Positions 1 through 10,700 are shown, numbered from the stretch's first letter. The stretch is 47,097 nt of DNA from an uncultured Clostridia bacterium (GCA_947170435.1 CAMVTO010000018.1:1-47097), one strand, 5' to 3'. Notes: generated by a model from the letters alone, not told the origin. Numbers and translations: made by a program.

Positions 1-49
1 GAAAGAATCTGCTATACTGTCGACAGCACACAGGAAAGGAAATGAAACC

Positions 50-1387
50 ATGAAAAGAAGCGCAGCACTGCTGCTGACCATTGTCATGCTGCTGAGCCTG
101 CTCACCGCCTGCGGCGGGAGTGACAAGGGCGGGGTAAGCGCATCGCCGGAGGAGACTGCACAGACGCCTGCCGGCATGCCCGATGCCGAAGCACCGGATG
201 CCGAAGCGGCGACGACGCCGGAGGAAACCGCGGAACCGGAGGCGCCGCAGTACGACGACCCCTACGACGCGGTGAAGAACTACTGGACGCCGGAGCAGCT
301 CACGCAGGCGTGGGGCCCGGATCAGGTGGTGGAGCATTTGTTTTTCCACCCCATCATCGCCTACCCAAAGTACGCGTTCTATGAGAGCGGCGCGTCGGAG
401 TCCCAGCGCTACGGCCTGGACGACTGGATGGTAACGGTGGATGAATACAACAAGATTTTGCAGTCCGTCTACGACAAGGGCTACATCCTTGTACGCATGG
501 AGGACGTGTGGAGCGAGTACACCAACGAAGCCGGCGAGCAGCGCATGCAGCGCAACACGCTGATGCTGCCCGAGGGCAAGAAACCGCTGGTGATCTCCTT
601 TGACGATGTGAATTACTACCCCTATATGCTGGAGGAGGGCTTTACCTCGAAGCTGGTCGTCGGTGATGACGGCGAGATCTGGGCGGAGTGCACCGACCCA
701 TACACCGGCGAGGAGTTCCTGACCAAGGAGCTGGATGCGACGCCGATCCTCGATACCTTTGTCTATGAGCACCCGGATTTCTCCCTCAACGGCGCGAAGG
801 CAATCTTCTCGCTGACGGGATATTACGGCATCCTCGGCTACCGCACGCAGGACGACCGCGATATCGCCAAGGACAGCCCCAAGCGCCCGGAATTTGAAGC
901 GTACCGCGCCGCGGAGATTGAGGCGGTGAAGCCGGTCATCGAGCGGCTCAAGGAGACGGGCTGGACGTTCGGCAGCCACACCTGGGGTCACATCCGTCTT
1001 GCCAGCAAGCCGCTCCAGACCGTCATCAACGACACGGAGCGCTGGGCGGACGAGGTCGGCTCACTGGTCGGCCCGACGCAGATCCTGTTCTATCCCCACG
1101 GCGGCCGCCCCGACGGAGACGACTGGAAAAAGACCGGCCCGATCTTCCAGTACCTGCAGGGTCAGGGCTTCCGCGTGTTTGCCAGCGTCGGCACGAGCTC
1201 GTTCAGCTATATCAAGCCCGACATCTGCGCGGTCATCTGCGACCGTCTGCACCCGGACGGCACAACGCTGCGCGGCGGCAGTGACGGACGCACGCTGGGC
1301 TGGTACATGCAGTTTTACGACGCGCGCGACATCATTGATCTGGACGTTCGTCCGCCGCTCGGAGTAACATGGCAGGCCAAATCATAA
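50..1387 (+). CDS. Polysaccharide deacetylase-like (NodB fold) lipoprotein
   Basis: The 445-residue product begins with a lipoprotein signal (hydrophobic residues 5-20, lipobox LLTAC, Cys21), followed by an acidic Ala/Pro/Glu-rich linker to about residue 70. This predicts an exported protein tethered to the outer face of the membrane. A NodB-like core is suggested by VISFDD (Asp185-Asp186) and SHTWGH (His310 and His314 in an HxxxH arrangement), the usual metal-site motifs of carbohydrate esterase family 4, with FYPHGG downstream. In that family the enzymes remove acetyl groups from peptidoglycan or other glycans. The spacing between motifs is wide, so the domain carries an insertion and the true substrate is unknown. 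The start is supported by AGGAAAGGA about 8 bases upstream. Cytidine deaminase follows 22 bp later, probably in the same transcript. Confidence 0.75.
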   Translation: MKRSAALLLTIVMLLSLLTACGGSDKGGVSASPEETAQTPAGMPDAEAPDAEAATTPEETAEPEAPQYDDPYDAVKNYWTPEQLTQAWGPDQVVEHLFFHPIIAYPKYAFYESGASESQRYGLDDWMVTVDEYNKILQSVYDKGYILVRMEDVWSEYTNEAGEQRMQRNTLMLPEGKKPLVISFDDVNYYPYMLEEGFTSKLVVGDDGEIWAECTDPYTGEEFLTKELDATPILDTFVYEHPDFSLNGAKAIFSLTGYYGILGYRTQDDRDIAKDSPKRPEFEAYRAAEIEAVKPVIERLKETGWTFGSHTWGHIRLASKPLQTVINDTERWADEVGSLVGPTQILFYPHGGRPDGDDWKKTGPIFQYLQGQGFRVFASVGTSSFSYIKPDICAVICDRLHPDGTTLRGGSDGRTLGWYMQFYDARDIIDLDVRPPLGVTWQAKS

Positions 1388-1409
1388 GACGATACAAGGA
1401 GGTATTCCC

Positions 1410-1811
1410 ATGGCAAGCGAGAAAGAGTTGATCGAACTGGCAACCGCAATGCTGGACAAGGCGTATATCCCCTACTCCCACTTCCCTGTGGGCGCGGCGC
1501 TGGAGTGTGAGGACGGTGCGGTCTACGGCGGCTGCAACATCGAAAACGCCAGCTACGGCCTCACCAACTGCGCTGAACGCACCGCGGCGTTCAAGGCGGT
1601 GAGCGAAGGGCACACCCGGTTCAAGCGCATTGTCATCGCCGGCCGCTGCGAGGACTACTGCTGGCCATGCGGCGCGTGCCGGCAGGTGCTCAACGAATTC
1701 GGCGGGCCGAAGTTGGAGATCATCTGCCTCAACGGCAAAGGCGAAGCGGTACATACCACGCTGGGCAAGCTGCTGCCCCATGCGGTGGATGCCGTTTGGC
1801 TCGGAACATGA
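1410..1811 (+). CDS. cdd: Cytidine deaminase
   Basis: This 133-residue protein has the normal length of the homotetrameric cytidine deaminases, which convert cytidine and deoxycytidine to uridine and deoxyuridine in pyrimidine salvage. The zinc-site motifs are intact: NCAERTA supplies Cys54 and the catalytic Glu56, and PCGACRQ supplies Cys87 and Cys90. The substrate-binding stretch GCNIENASYG (residues 41-50) is also present. A strong ribosome site (AAGGAGG) lies 8 bases before the ATG. The gene ends just before a clear bidirectional terminator. It is a cytosolic housekeeping enzyme. Confidence 0.95.
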   Translation: MASEKELIELATAMLDKAYIPYSHFPVGAALECEDGAVYGGCNIENASYGLTNCAERTAAFKAVSEGHTRFKRIVIAGRCEDYCWPCGACRQVLNEFGGPKLEIICLNGKGEAVHTTLGKLLPHAVDAVWLGT

Positions 1812-1814
1812 TAG

Positions 1815-1845
1815 AAAAAACAGCCCCTCACGGGGCTGTTTTTTT
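1815..1845. terminator. Bidirectional intrinsic terminator
   Basis: A CAGCCCC/GGGGCTG stem with a 4-base loop is flanked by an A-run on the left and a T-run on the right. It can therefore end transcription of cdd from the left and of the convergent SLH deacetylase from the right. Confidence 0.9.
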
Positions 1846-3571
1846 AGTTTGGAAGCAGCTTACAGAACGCGCTGAGCATTTCAGCCCAGTCGGCGCGTGA
1901 GATCGGTGCCTGCAATGTCGTCCGGCCGCGGCAGGGAATACCGTTGGCGGTGCACCAGCGCAGCGCGTCCACCGCGTAGTCTTTCGCGTCGGCGAAAGAG
2001 TCGTCCGCGTCGACGGAAATCTCTGTATCCAGCCCGGCAAAGACAGCGAATCGGTACAGCGCAACCGCGGCCTGCTGGCGGCTCAGTGCGACGTCAGGTC
2101 GGAAATAATGGAGACTGATGCCGTGCAGTATGCCGGACGCGTTGGCCCAGCCCACCGCTTTGGCATACCACACGTTCTCCGGCACGTCGTAAAAGTTGTC
2201 GGAGGCATTCGCTGCGGGACTGCCTGCCAGACGGTAGAGGACGGCTGCCATTTCGCTGCGGCTGACCGTGCGCTGCGGTGCGAAGGACCAACCGCCGGTA
2301 CCGGACATCAAAGCGCGCTCCACCATGTCGTCCACCGCGTCAAGATAGGATGCGTTGGGCGTCACGTCGCGGAAGAGCGAACCGTGGGCGGTCCTGACCA
2401 CCGTAAGCTCCAGACTGGGCTGCATCTCACCCCTGCGGGCGACGATCCGCGTAAGCTCACCGGTTTGAATGGGCTCGGCGCAGGCGGTACCGGAAATCAT
2501 GGGGTCGCTGCCATCGGTGGTGCAGTAGTAAGTGGCGCCGAATGTCTCGCAGTAAAGGCTGATGGCGCCGTCGACCTCTTCAATGATCTGGGGCCGCGCC
2601 ACATGTGCGATGATGGATCTGCTGATCTCTTTGGTGCGGGTGGCAAAGCGATCGAAGCCCACCACGCGCAGTTCGGCATTGTCCCGCAGTTCCAGCGGCC
2701 CGGTATATGTGGGGCTGGCAAGCGTCGGCTCGGAGCCGTCGACGGTGTAGTGGAAGGTGATGCCCTCGTCCTCAGATTCGACGGTGACAAAGGTAACGCC
2801 CTCGAGATCATCATAGGTCACGGACAGCTCCGGTGCGCTGTACGCGGCCAGCGTGACACCCTTGTTGGGGGCGCTTCTGTAAACATGCCCTGCCTCCAGC
2901 TCAATGCCGCGGCGGCGGAACAGCTCAGACACCGTGACGAACTCATACCCGTCCTCGCGCAGGAGATCAATGGCGCGAATCGCGCCGTCAACGCTGGATT
3001 CGTAGATGTCATGCATCAATATGATTGCTCCGTCAAAGGCGCTGTTCAGGATGGCCTCGCAGACCGCGTCTGCGTTCCGGGTCTCCCAGTCCAGCGTATC
3101 CACGCTCCAGAGGATCATCGGGCGATCGACGGTTGCGCGAATGGTCGCGCTGTTCTGCCCGTAGGGTACGCGCACCAGATCGGTGTAGGGTGCGCCGGCA
3201 GCCTCGTAGATGTAGTCCTGCACAGCCTCGATCTCGCCGCGCATGGCCGCGGTGCTGAGTCGGAGGAACTGGCGGTGCCGGTCGCTGTGGTTGGCAGCCT
3301 GACAGCCGATGGCAAGCATTCGCTCCAGCACGGCGCTGTACCGGCGCAACCCGTTGCCGCCGTTGCTGCCGTTCATGAAAAAGGTTGCGACCACGCCGCG
3401 CTCCTCCAGAGCGTCCAACAGCCGCGACGTAAATTCACCCGGCCCGTCATCAAAGGTGAAGGCAATCAGCTTGGAGGGGGCATCCGCCGCCTTCGCCGCC
3501 GATGGCAGCGGCGTACACAGCAGCACCAGCGCCAACACGGCGCAAAGATATCGAATCAGGTTCCGTCTCAT
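1844..3571 (-). CDS. SLH-anchored polysaccharide deacetylase
   Basis: The start at 3571 gives a 575-residue protein with a proper signal peptide (MRRNLIRY onward, cleavage near AKA, residue 28) and a GGAG ribosome site 7 bases upstream; a longer frame to 3646 would hide the signal. Residues 33-220 form a NodB deacetylase domain with FTFDDGP (Asp41-Asp42), NHSDRH (His95 and His99), VPYG and LMHD, the standard catalytic and metal motifs of carbohydrate esterase 4. Residues about 260-385 look like chitobiase C-terminal/Fn3-like modules (HYTVDGSEPT, YYCTTDGSDP). The C-terminal ~180 residues contain SLH repeats (FRDVTPNASYLDAVDDMVER, FYDVPENVWYAKAV, FADAKDYAVDALRWC), which bind secondary wall polymers. 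The protein is probably a surface enzyme that modifies peptidoglycan or another glycan. Confidence 0.9.
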   Translation of the reverse strand: MRRNLIRYLCAVLALVLLCTPLPSAAKAADAPSKLIAFTFDDGPGEFTSRLLDALEERGVVATFFMNGSNGGNGLRRYSAVLERMLAIGCQAANHSDRHRQFLRLSTAAMRGEIEAVQDYIYEAAGAPYTDLVRVPYGQNSATIRATVDRPMILWSVDTLDWETRNADAVCEAILNSAFDGAIILMHDIYESSVDGAIRAIDLLREDGYEFVTVSELFRRRGIELEAGHVYRSAPNKGVTLAAYSAPELSVTYDDLEGVTFVTVESEDEGITFHYTVDGSEPTLASPTYTGPLELRDNAELRVVGFDRFATRTKEISRSIIAHVARPQIIEEVDGAISLYCETFGATYYCTTDGSDPMISGTACAEPIQTGELTRIVARRGEMQPSLELTVVRTAHGSLFRDVTPNASYLDAVDDMVERALMSGTGGWSFAPQRTVSRSEMAAVLYRLAGSPAANASDNFYDVPENVWYAKAVGWANASGILHGISLHYFRPDVALSRQQAAVALYRFAVFAGLDTEISVDADDSFADAKDYAVDALRWCTANGIPCRGRTTLQAPISRADWAEMLSAFCKLLPN

Positions 3572-3679
3572 CTTGTTCTCCGTTTTCCGCGAGGGCATCT
3601 TGCGACTCGCGACGGGTATTCTACGCCATTTTTTGCAAAAGTGCAAGTCAATGTCGTCAAATCGTCCTTGTCACAGCGA

Positions 3680-4684
3680 TTAAGTCGTTTGCCCGGGGAG
3701 AATATCCGTGGGGACAACGATTTTGCGCTGGGCGATGGATTCGCCGCGCAGCAGCTTGAGCAGCAGCTCACAGGCAGAGAGTGCAATGCGGTCGATGTTC
3801 TGCTGCACAGAGGTGATATTCAGCGCACTGCGGCTGGCGACGGACACCCCATCGTATCCGATCAGCTTCACATCCTCCGGTACCCGAAGGCCCAGCTCCG
3901 TCAGCGTCAGATATGCCCCCAGCGCCCGCCAGTCGCTGATAGCAAACACGCAGTCGAACTCCGTCTTCTGGTACACCATGTATTGCAGGGCACGCCGCGT
4001 CTCTGCCAGCACATCCTGGGCGGCGCTGGAAAGGCGGACAATCTGGCTCTCCTCCACGGTGATCCCCGCTTCCGCAAAGACATCCCGGAAGCCCTGCTCC
4101 CGCTCCACGGCGCGGTGAGTGACGGAAGCGCCGGTGAGGACGATGGGACGGCGGCAGCCTTTTTTGAGAAATTCGCGGGCGGCAAGGGTGCCGGAGTAGT
4201 ATTGATCGCTTTGCACCTGACAGATATCCCTCGTTTCCTCGCCGGGGTCGTTGCAGTCGATCCAGACGTGAGGGATGTCCCCGCGCAGCTTGTCCCGAAT
4301 CGACAGGCAAGGGCAGGAGATCAGCATCACACCGGACACGCCGCAGTCGTACAGCGTGTCCAGACAGGCAGGCAGGGAGGACGCATCGTCCCCCAGGCTG
4401 ATGAGGATGGTTTGCAGCGCCGCCTGCTTCATGTAAATACGCACCTTGGTCACCAGTGCCATATAGTAGTCGGAAAGCTCGGAGCTGATGACAATGCCGA
4501 TGCGGGGATTGTGACGCGAGGCGGCGGGAGAGACATAGTGGAATGTGCTCAGCGCCTCCTGTACCTTGGCCCGCGTCCGGTCCGACACCCGGCGGTCGTT
4601 GTTCAGCACCCGCGACACCGTGGCGGTGGAAACGCCACACTGTTCCGCAATAAACTGTATAGAAATGTCCTTTCGCTGCGCCAT
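3680..4684 (-). CDS. LacI-family transcriptional regulator of the beta-glucoside operon
   Basis: From ATG 4684 (preceded by GGGAGGT) the protein has 334 residues, typical for LacI/GalR regulators. The N-terminal helix-turn-helix is clear (DISIQFIAEQCGVSTATVSR, then VLNN). A periplasmic-binding-protein-like sugar sensor domain follows (RIGIVISSEL, DCVFAISDWRALGAYL, KLIGYDGVSVA). It is divergent from a beta-glucoside PTS operon, and the 240-bp region between them contains three near-palindromic sites. It is therefore inferred to repress, or otherwise control, that operon in response to a beta-glucoside or its phosphate. The frame remains open upstream to 4735 but without a ribosome site. Confidence 0.9.
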   Translation of the reverse strand: MAQRKDISIQFIAEQCGVSTATVSRVLNNDRRVSDRTRAKVQEALSTFHYVSPAASRHNPRIGIVISSELSDYYMALVTKVRIYMKQAALQTILISLGDDASSLPACLDTLYDCGVSGVMLISCPCLSIRDKLRGDIPHVWIDCNDPGEETRDICQVQSDQYYSGTLAAREFLKKGCRRPIVLTGASVTHRAVEREQGFRDVFAEAGITVEESQIVRLSSAAQDVLAETRRALQYMVYQKTEFDCVFAISDWRALGAYLTLTELGLRVPEDVKLIGYDGVSVASRSALNITSVQQNIDRIALSACELLLKLLRGESIAQRKIVVPTDILPGQTT

Positions 4685-4753
4685 TCCGGCACCTCCCAGT
4701 GTATGGAATGGGCATATTGTAACACACAAATGCAAAAAGCGAAACCAGAAAAC

Positions 4754-4913
4754 GTAAATTTACATTTTATTTATTGAAAACATACAAACCGTGCCCTCCG
4801 TTTTCGTCAAAGCGTCAAATTTTGAAAAAGACGCAAAAAGTAATTGCTTTTTAATAATTGTAATGTTACAATCAACTCGCTGAAATAGCAGCAAACTATA
4901 ATGTAATTTTACA
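4754..4913. promoter_or_regulatory. Three operator-like palindromes and putative bgl promoter
   Basis: Three related dyads occur: GTAAATTTAC (4754-4763), ATTGTAATGTTACAAT (4857-4872) and TGTAATTTTACA (4902-4913). All fit TGTAA-N2-TTACA with at most one mismatch per arm. The third overlaps a TATAAT hexamer at 4897-4902, which would place the transcription start only about 17 bases before the ATG at 4927. No good -35 is spaced correctly for it, so the promoter call is tentative. The repeated dyads in a divergent LacI/PTS intergenic region are most simply operators for the LacI protein. Confidence 0.6.
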
Positions 4914-4926
4914 AGGAGGGCATCAC

Positions 4927-6894
4927 ATGGCACTGGATTACGCAGCAACATCGAAAAAGATCGTCGACGCGGTTGGCGGCGCAGGCAACATTGCAAGCGC
5001 TTCTCACTGCATGACGCGTCTGCGCCTCGTTCTCAATGACGAGGGTAAGGCGAACGACGACGCGGTCAAGGCGATCAAGGGCGTCAAGAGCGTCATCAAG
5101 CAGGGCGGCCAATATCAGGTCGTCATCGGCAACGAGGTTTCCAATCTCTTCAAAGAATTCAAGAAGCTCGGCAACTTTGCCGAAGAGGGCGGCGGCGCCG
5201 CACCGCAAAAGGCCGAGGGCAACGTCATCCAGCGCCTGTTTGGCTTCATCTCCGGCTGCCTGACCCCGATGCTGCCGGCGATGCTCGGCACCGGTATGGT
5301 CAAGGTTCTGCTGGTGCTGCTCACCACGCTGAACGTGCTGAGCGCGAGCAGCCCGACCTACCAGATCATCTTTGGCATGGCCGACTCGTTCTTCTTCTTC
5401 CTGCCGATTCTGCTGGGCTGGAGCATCGCGAAGAAGACCGGCCACAGCGTTCCCCTTTACATGGTCATCGGCGCGGCGCTGGTGTACCCCGACCTCATCT
5501 CGCTGCTCGGCGGCGGCGTGGAGAGCGTTGCCTATGGCACCTTCCTCGGCCAGCAGTGCACCTACCTGTTCGGCTTCCTGCCGGTGGTCTGCGCGTCCTA
5601 TTCCAGCTCGGTGCTGCCGATGCTGCTGATGACGCCGGTCATGGGCTGGGCAGAGGACTTTGCGGACAAAGTCTCCCCCAACGTCGTCAAGGCGTTCCTG
5701 AAGCCGATGATCTTCCTGCTGATCTGCACGCCCGTCGTGTTCGTCGTGCTTGGACCCCTCGGCTCCATCCTCGGCTCCCTGCTCGCCGCCGGCATGGCCG
5801 CGCTTTACAACGCGGTGCCGTGGCTCACGGTGGGCATTCTCTCCGCCGCCATGCCGTTCATCGTCATGACCGGTATGCACTACGCGCTCATCCCCATGTG
5901 CCTCAACAACTTTGCTATCCTCGGCTATGACGTGGTGGTCATCGTCACCATGTTCTGCTCCAACATCTGCCAGGGTGCGGCGTCGCTCGGCGCGGGCATG
6001 AAGTCCAAGGACCCCGACACCCGCTCCGAAGGCCTCGCCTGCGCGATCTCCGCGATCGTTGCCGGCGTGACCGAGCCCGCCATGTACGGTATCAACATGC
6101 GCTACATGAAGCCGATGATCGGCGCGGTCTGCGGTGCCGGCGTCAGCGGCCTGCTGGCCGGTATCACCGGTGTCAAGGGCTATACCATGGGCGGTTCCCC
6201 GTCCATCATGACCCTCATCAACTTCATCAGCACCGATCCCAACGCCGCGAATCCCTATGCCGGCGTGATCTGGGGCGCGATCTGCGGCGTGCTCGGCATG
6301 GCAATCGCGTTCGTGATCTCCTTTATCCTGTTCAAGGATGAAACCGAGGCCACGCCCGCCGTCGAAGGCGGCGCTGCGAAGATCGAGGCCGCCAACGCGG
6401 CGTTCGCCGGCGCGGAGGCTCCGGTTGCTGAGAAGAAGGCGGAGCCGGTGGAGATCGACGCGCCGATGAACGGCAAGATCATCCCGCTGAGCGAGGTTCC
6501 CGATGAAGTGTTCGCCACGGGCGTCCTCGGCGAGGGCGTGGCCATTCTGCCCAGTGACGGCAACGTCTATGCTCCCTGCGACGCGGCGGTGGCGCAGATG
6601 ATGGATTCCCGCCACGCCATCGGCCTCGTTGCCGACAACGGCGCAGAAATTCTGATCCACGTCGGTCTTGACACGGTGCAACTGGAGGGCAAACCCTTTA
6701 CCTATCACGTCAAGGCGGATCAGGAGGTCAAGAAGGGCGATCTGCTGCTCACCGCTGACCTCGACGCTATCCAGGCGGCCGGCAAGAAGCTCTACACGCC
6801 GGTCATCATCACCAACTCCGACGACTATGTGAGCATTGAGCCGGTCGCGAGCGGCGACGTCAAGGCGGGCGATAAGCTCATCACCGTTTCTTAA
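4927..6894 (+). CDS. bglF: PTS beta-glucoside transporter, EIIBCA
   Basis: This 655-residue membrane protein imports a beta-glucoside and phosphorylates it with phosphate passed from PEP through HPr. The domain order is EIIB, EIIC, EIIA. The EIIB domain (residues 1-90) has the phosphorylated cysteine in SHCMTRLRL (Cys28). The EIIC domain (about 105-465) has around ten hydrophobic segments and the signature GMHYALIP and GVTEPAMYG. After an Ala/Glu linker, the EIIA domain (about 490-655) has the phosphorylated histidine in ILIHVGLDTV (His578). The length matches the BglF/BglP family. AAGGAGGG lies 7 bases before the ATG. The 6-phospho-beta-glucosidase follows after 12 bp, so uptake and hydrolysis are co-expressed. 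The exact sugar (cellobiose, salicin, arbutin or other) cannot be told. Confidence 0.93.
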   Translation: MALDYAATSKKIVDAVGGAGNIASASHCMTRLRLVLNDEGKANDDAVKAIKGVKSVIKQGGQYQVVIGNEVSNLFKEFKKLGNFAEEGGGAAPQKAEGNVIQRLFGFISGCLTPMLPAMLGTGMVKVLLVLLTTLNVLSASSPTYQIIFGMADSFFFFLPILLGWSIAKKTGHSVPLYMVIGAALVYPDLISLLGGGVESVAYGTFLGQQCTYLFGFLPVVCASYSSSVLPMLLMTPVMGWAEDFADKVSPNVVKAFLKPMIFLLICTPVVFVVLGPLGSILGSLLAAGMAALYNAVPWLTVGILSAAMPFIVMTGMHYALIPMCLNNFAILGYDVVVIVTMFCSNICQGAASLGAGMKSKDPDTRSEGLACAISAIVAGVTEPAMYGINMRYMKPMIGAVCGAGVSGLLAGITGVKGYTMGGSPSIMTLINFISTDPNAANPYAGVIWGAICGVLGMAIAFVISFILFKDETEATPAVEGGAAKIEAANAAFAGAEAPVAEKKAEPVEIDAPMNGKIIPLSEVPDEVFATGVLGEGVAILPSDGNVYAPCDAAVAQMMDSRHAIGLVADNGAEILIHVGLDTVQLEGKPFTYHVKADQEVKKGDLLLTADLDAIQAAGKKLYTPVIITNSDDYVSIEPVASGDVKAGDKLITVS

Positions 6895-8346
<1,452 letters not shown>

Positions 8347-8357
8347 ATCAACTATCG

Positions 8358-8385
8358 AAGCCCGCGCCGTTTTGGCGCGGGCTTT
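8358..8385 (+). terminator. GC-rich hairpin after bglA
   Basis: An 11-bp stem (AAGCCCGCGCC with GGCGCGGGCTT) ends in a short T-run. It sits between bglA and the small ABM gene and is immediately followed by that gene's ribosome site, so it probably terminates part of the transcription while allowing read-through. Confidence 0.65.
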
Positions 8386-8402
8386 CCCAAAAGGAGCGTA
8401 TT

Positions 8403-8729
8403 ATGAGTCTGGTTATGAACCTTTACTACACCGGCACGGGCGGCAGCGCCCGCGCCTTTGCCGATGAAATGGAATCCAGCGGCATCGCCGCCGCCATCCG
8501 TGCGGAGGCAGGCAACGAGCGCTATGAGTATTTCTACCCCAAGAACGATCCCGAGACCGTGCTGCTCATTGACGCGTGGCACGATCAGGCGGCGCTGGAC
8601 GCGCACCACGCCTCACCCATGATGGGACAGATCATGGCGCTGCGGGAGAAGTATGACCTGCACATGAAGGCGGAGCGCTACGTCTCCGCGGAAGAGAACG
8701 CGGCGGACGCCAGGTTCCTCAAAAAATAA
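8403..8729 (+). CDS. Putative ABM-family (quinol monooxygenase-like) protein
   Basis: A 108-residue protein with the size and layout of dimeric alpha+beta-barrel antibiotic-biosynthesis-monooxygenase (ABM/YgiN-like) proteins. The recognisable features are an Arg/Glu-rich first helix region (FADEMESSGIAAAIRAEAGN), the central YEYFYPKNDPETVLLIDAWHD strand pair, and the DAHHASPMM segment. Family members oxidise small aromatic substrates or act as chaperone-like subunits; the substrate here is unknown. An AAAGGAG ribosome site lies within the preceding hairpin region. The gene is codirectional with the bgl operon and ends at the shared terminator facing flagellin. Confidence 0.7.
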   Translation: MSLVMNLYYTGTGGSARAFADEMESSGIAAAIRAEAGNERYEYFYPKNDPETVLLIDAWHDQAALDAHHASPMMGQIMALREKYDLHMKAERYVSAEENAADARFLKK

Positions 8730-8743
8730 TCGTAAACCGGCGC

Positions 8744-8775
8744 AAAAAAGAACGGGCGAAAGCCCGTTCTTTTTT
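8744..8775. terminator. Bidirectional terminator between ABM gene and flagellin
   Basis: A long perfect stem with a GAAA loop on the + strand is flanked by A6 and T6. It ends the ABM transcript and the convergent flagellin transcript. A near-identical hairpin follows the flagellin fragment at 17098-17130. Confidence 0.92.
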
Positions 8776-8801
8776 GCGTATATTCGTTTTCGATGACTCG
8801 A

Positions 8802-10700
8802 TTAGCCAAGGAGCTGCAGCACGCCCTGGGGCAGCTGGTTCGCCTGGGCCAGCATCGCCTGCGCGGACTGGTTCAGGATGTTGTTCTTGGTGTACTCCAT
8901 CATCTCTTCGGCAACGTCGGTGTCGCGGATGGTGGACTCGGCGTTCTGGATGTTCTCGCGCATGACGCCGAGGTTGTTGATGGTGTGATCCAGACGGTTC
9001 TGGAGAGCACCGAGGTTACCACGGGTATCCGAGACGTTGTTGATCGCCTGCTTGATCTTATCCAGAGCCTCCGCGGCGCCCTTCTGGGAGGAGATATCCA
9101 CGTCGCCCACGCCGATCATCTTGGAGTGCATGTCGCCCACGGAGACGGTCAGCTTGTTCCACGCATCGCTGGTGTCGCCGATCTGCAGGGTCAGGCCGCC
9201 CTCGGTCGCGCCCTCGGAATCCTTGAAGCGGACATAGGTACGGTCAGTTGCCGCCTTGAATGCAGCCTCACTAGCGTACAGTGCGGGAGTGGCAGCGCCG
9301 CTGTACTCCGCAGTGACAGCGCTATCGGTGGAATCCCAACCATCTTTTTTAACCTTGACGGTCTTTCCATCCACGGTGTTCACAAAATTAGTGTCGTTTG
9401 TGGCAATCAAACCGGTTTCAACCTCAAGGCCAGTCGCCTGTGAAATCTTGCTCGCCATTTCGGCAACATTCCCGTTGTTGATTGCAGCCGGAGCAGTCGA
9501 GGAATCGTCATTCTGCACCACCCAGTTGCGGATGCCGGCGTCAGTCAACGTCTTGATGTCATCGTCCGTCAGTTTATTGCTGACAAACACAAACTTCTCG
9601 CCGTTGACCTCGAACGTTGCCTCGGCAAGATCGCGCGTCGCGATCGTTGCGTTAGCCGGATCGCCGAGCGTGTTCTTCCACACCTTCGCCTTAGCAAGAT
9701 CATAGACTTGGAAGCTGTCCTCTGCAAGCGGATTCTCTGTGATGCTGGAGGTGTAACTAGTAGTTGTAGCGCTACTCGTGCGATTGGAAGCCTTTGTTAC
9801 GGAGAAACCGTCGAGCCTCGCACCGGTTTTGCCGGGCATCTTTGCCTCAAACGAAAGCGAACCGTCATCATTCGCCGTCACAGTGAAATTGGACTTGACG
9901 GTTTCGTTCTTGTCCAGAATTTCCTTGAACGCTGCCGCTGCATCTGCAGCCGTCATCTTACTGGCGGTAGTAAGCGTGGTGTTCATCGCCTCGCCGTTAT
10001 CATCACCGTTCTCGCGCGCCACCTTTTTATTTGCGGCATCAGAAACAAAGAACGACTCGGTGATGTTCTGTTCATTTCCGTCAGCATCAGTAAAGTTCAG
10101 CGTAATGGAAAACTTCTCGTCGTCAGCCGCATCAACCTGAGAGTCGCCAGCAGCCTGGTTGAGCAGGTTAGACGTTTTATAGCTGGCCTTCTGCGCGCTG
10201 ACGGTCTTGGCGCTGGAAATGACGTCGATACCGATCTTGCTGAGGTCGGCGGAGACGCCGTTCTTGCCGGTGCTGGAGAGGGAGCCGTCGAGGAGCTTCA
10301 GGCCGTTGAAGTTCGTGGAATCGGCGATACGGTCGATTTCGGACTTCAGGGCGTCGACTTCCTTCTGCAGCTGCTCACGGTCCAGCTCGTTCTGATAGGT
10401 GCCGTTCGCGGACTGCTCGGCCAGGGTGGTCATACGGTTGAGCATGTCGTGCACTTCGGTCAGCGCACCTTCAGCCGTCTGAATGAGGGAGATACCGTCC
10501 TTGGCGTTCTTGTTCGCGCCCTCGAGGCCGGTGATCTGCGCACGCATCTTCTCGGAAATCGCGAGGCCCGCAGCGTCGTCGCCGGCGCGGTTGATCTTGT
10601 AGCCGGTGCTCAGCTTTTCAAGGTTCTTGCTGATGTTGGAGTTGTTGGTGCTGAAGTTGCGATAGCTGTTCATCGCAGCAATGTTGTGCTGAATACGCAT
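8802..10700 (-). CDS. fliC: Flagellin (flagellar filament protein)
   Basis: This 632-residue flagellin has canonical termini. The D0/D1 N-terminus (MRIQHNIAAMNSYR, NLEKLSTGYKINRAGDDAAG, ISEKMRAQI) spans residues 1 to about 175. The conserved C-terminus (ENIQNAESTIRDTDVAEEM and NNILNQSAQAMLAQANQ, ending QGVLQLLG) spans about 540-632. The middle 180-530 is a surface-exposed variable region rich in Thr, Asp and Ala. There is no cleavable signal, as expected for type III flagellar export. AAGGAGG precedes the ATG by about 8 bases, and a sigma-28-like promoter lies about 145 bp upstream. An inverted duplicate of the gene's 3' end occurs near 17 kb. Confidence 0.97.
   Translation of the reverse strand: MRIQHNIAAMNSYRNFSTNNSNISKNLEKLSTGYKINRAGDDAAGLAISEKMRAQITGLEGANKNAKDGISLIQTAEGALTEVHDMLNRMTTLAEQSANGTYQNELDREQLQKEVDALKSEIDRIADSTNFNGLKLLDGSLSSTGKNGVSADLSKIGIDVISSAKTVSAQKASYKTSNLLNQAAGDSQVDAADDEKFSITLNFTDADGNEQNITESFFVSDAANKKVARENGDDNGEAMNTTLTTASKMTAADAAAAFKEILDKNETVKSNFTVTANDDGSLSFEAKMPGKTGARLDGFSVTKASNRTSSATTTSYTSSITENPLAEDSFQVYDLAKAKVWKNTLGDPANATIATRDLAEATFEVNGEKFVFVSNKLTDDDIKTLTDAGIRNWVVQNDDSSTAPAAINNGNVAEMASKISQATGLEVETGLIATNDTNFVNTVDGKTVKVKKDGWDSTDSAVTAEYSGAATPALYASEAAFKAATDRTYVRFKDSEGATEGGLTLQIGDTSDAWNKLTVSVGDMHSKMIGVGDVDISSQKGAAEALDKIKQAINNVSDTRGNLGALQNRLDHTINNLGVMRENIQNAESTIRDTDVAEEMMEYTKNNILNQSAQAMLAQANQLPQGVLQLLG

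Noticed and set aside
2108-4777. An 889-codon + strand frame over the SLH deacetylase and LacI genes
   Set aside because: It is antisense to two well-supported minus-strand genes and has no family features or ribosome site.
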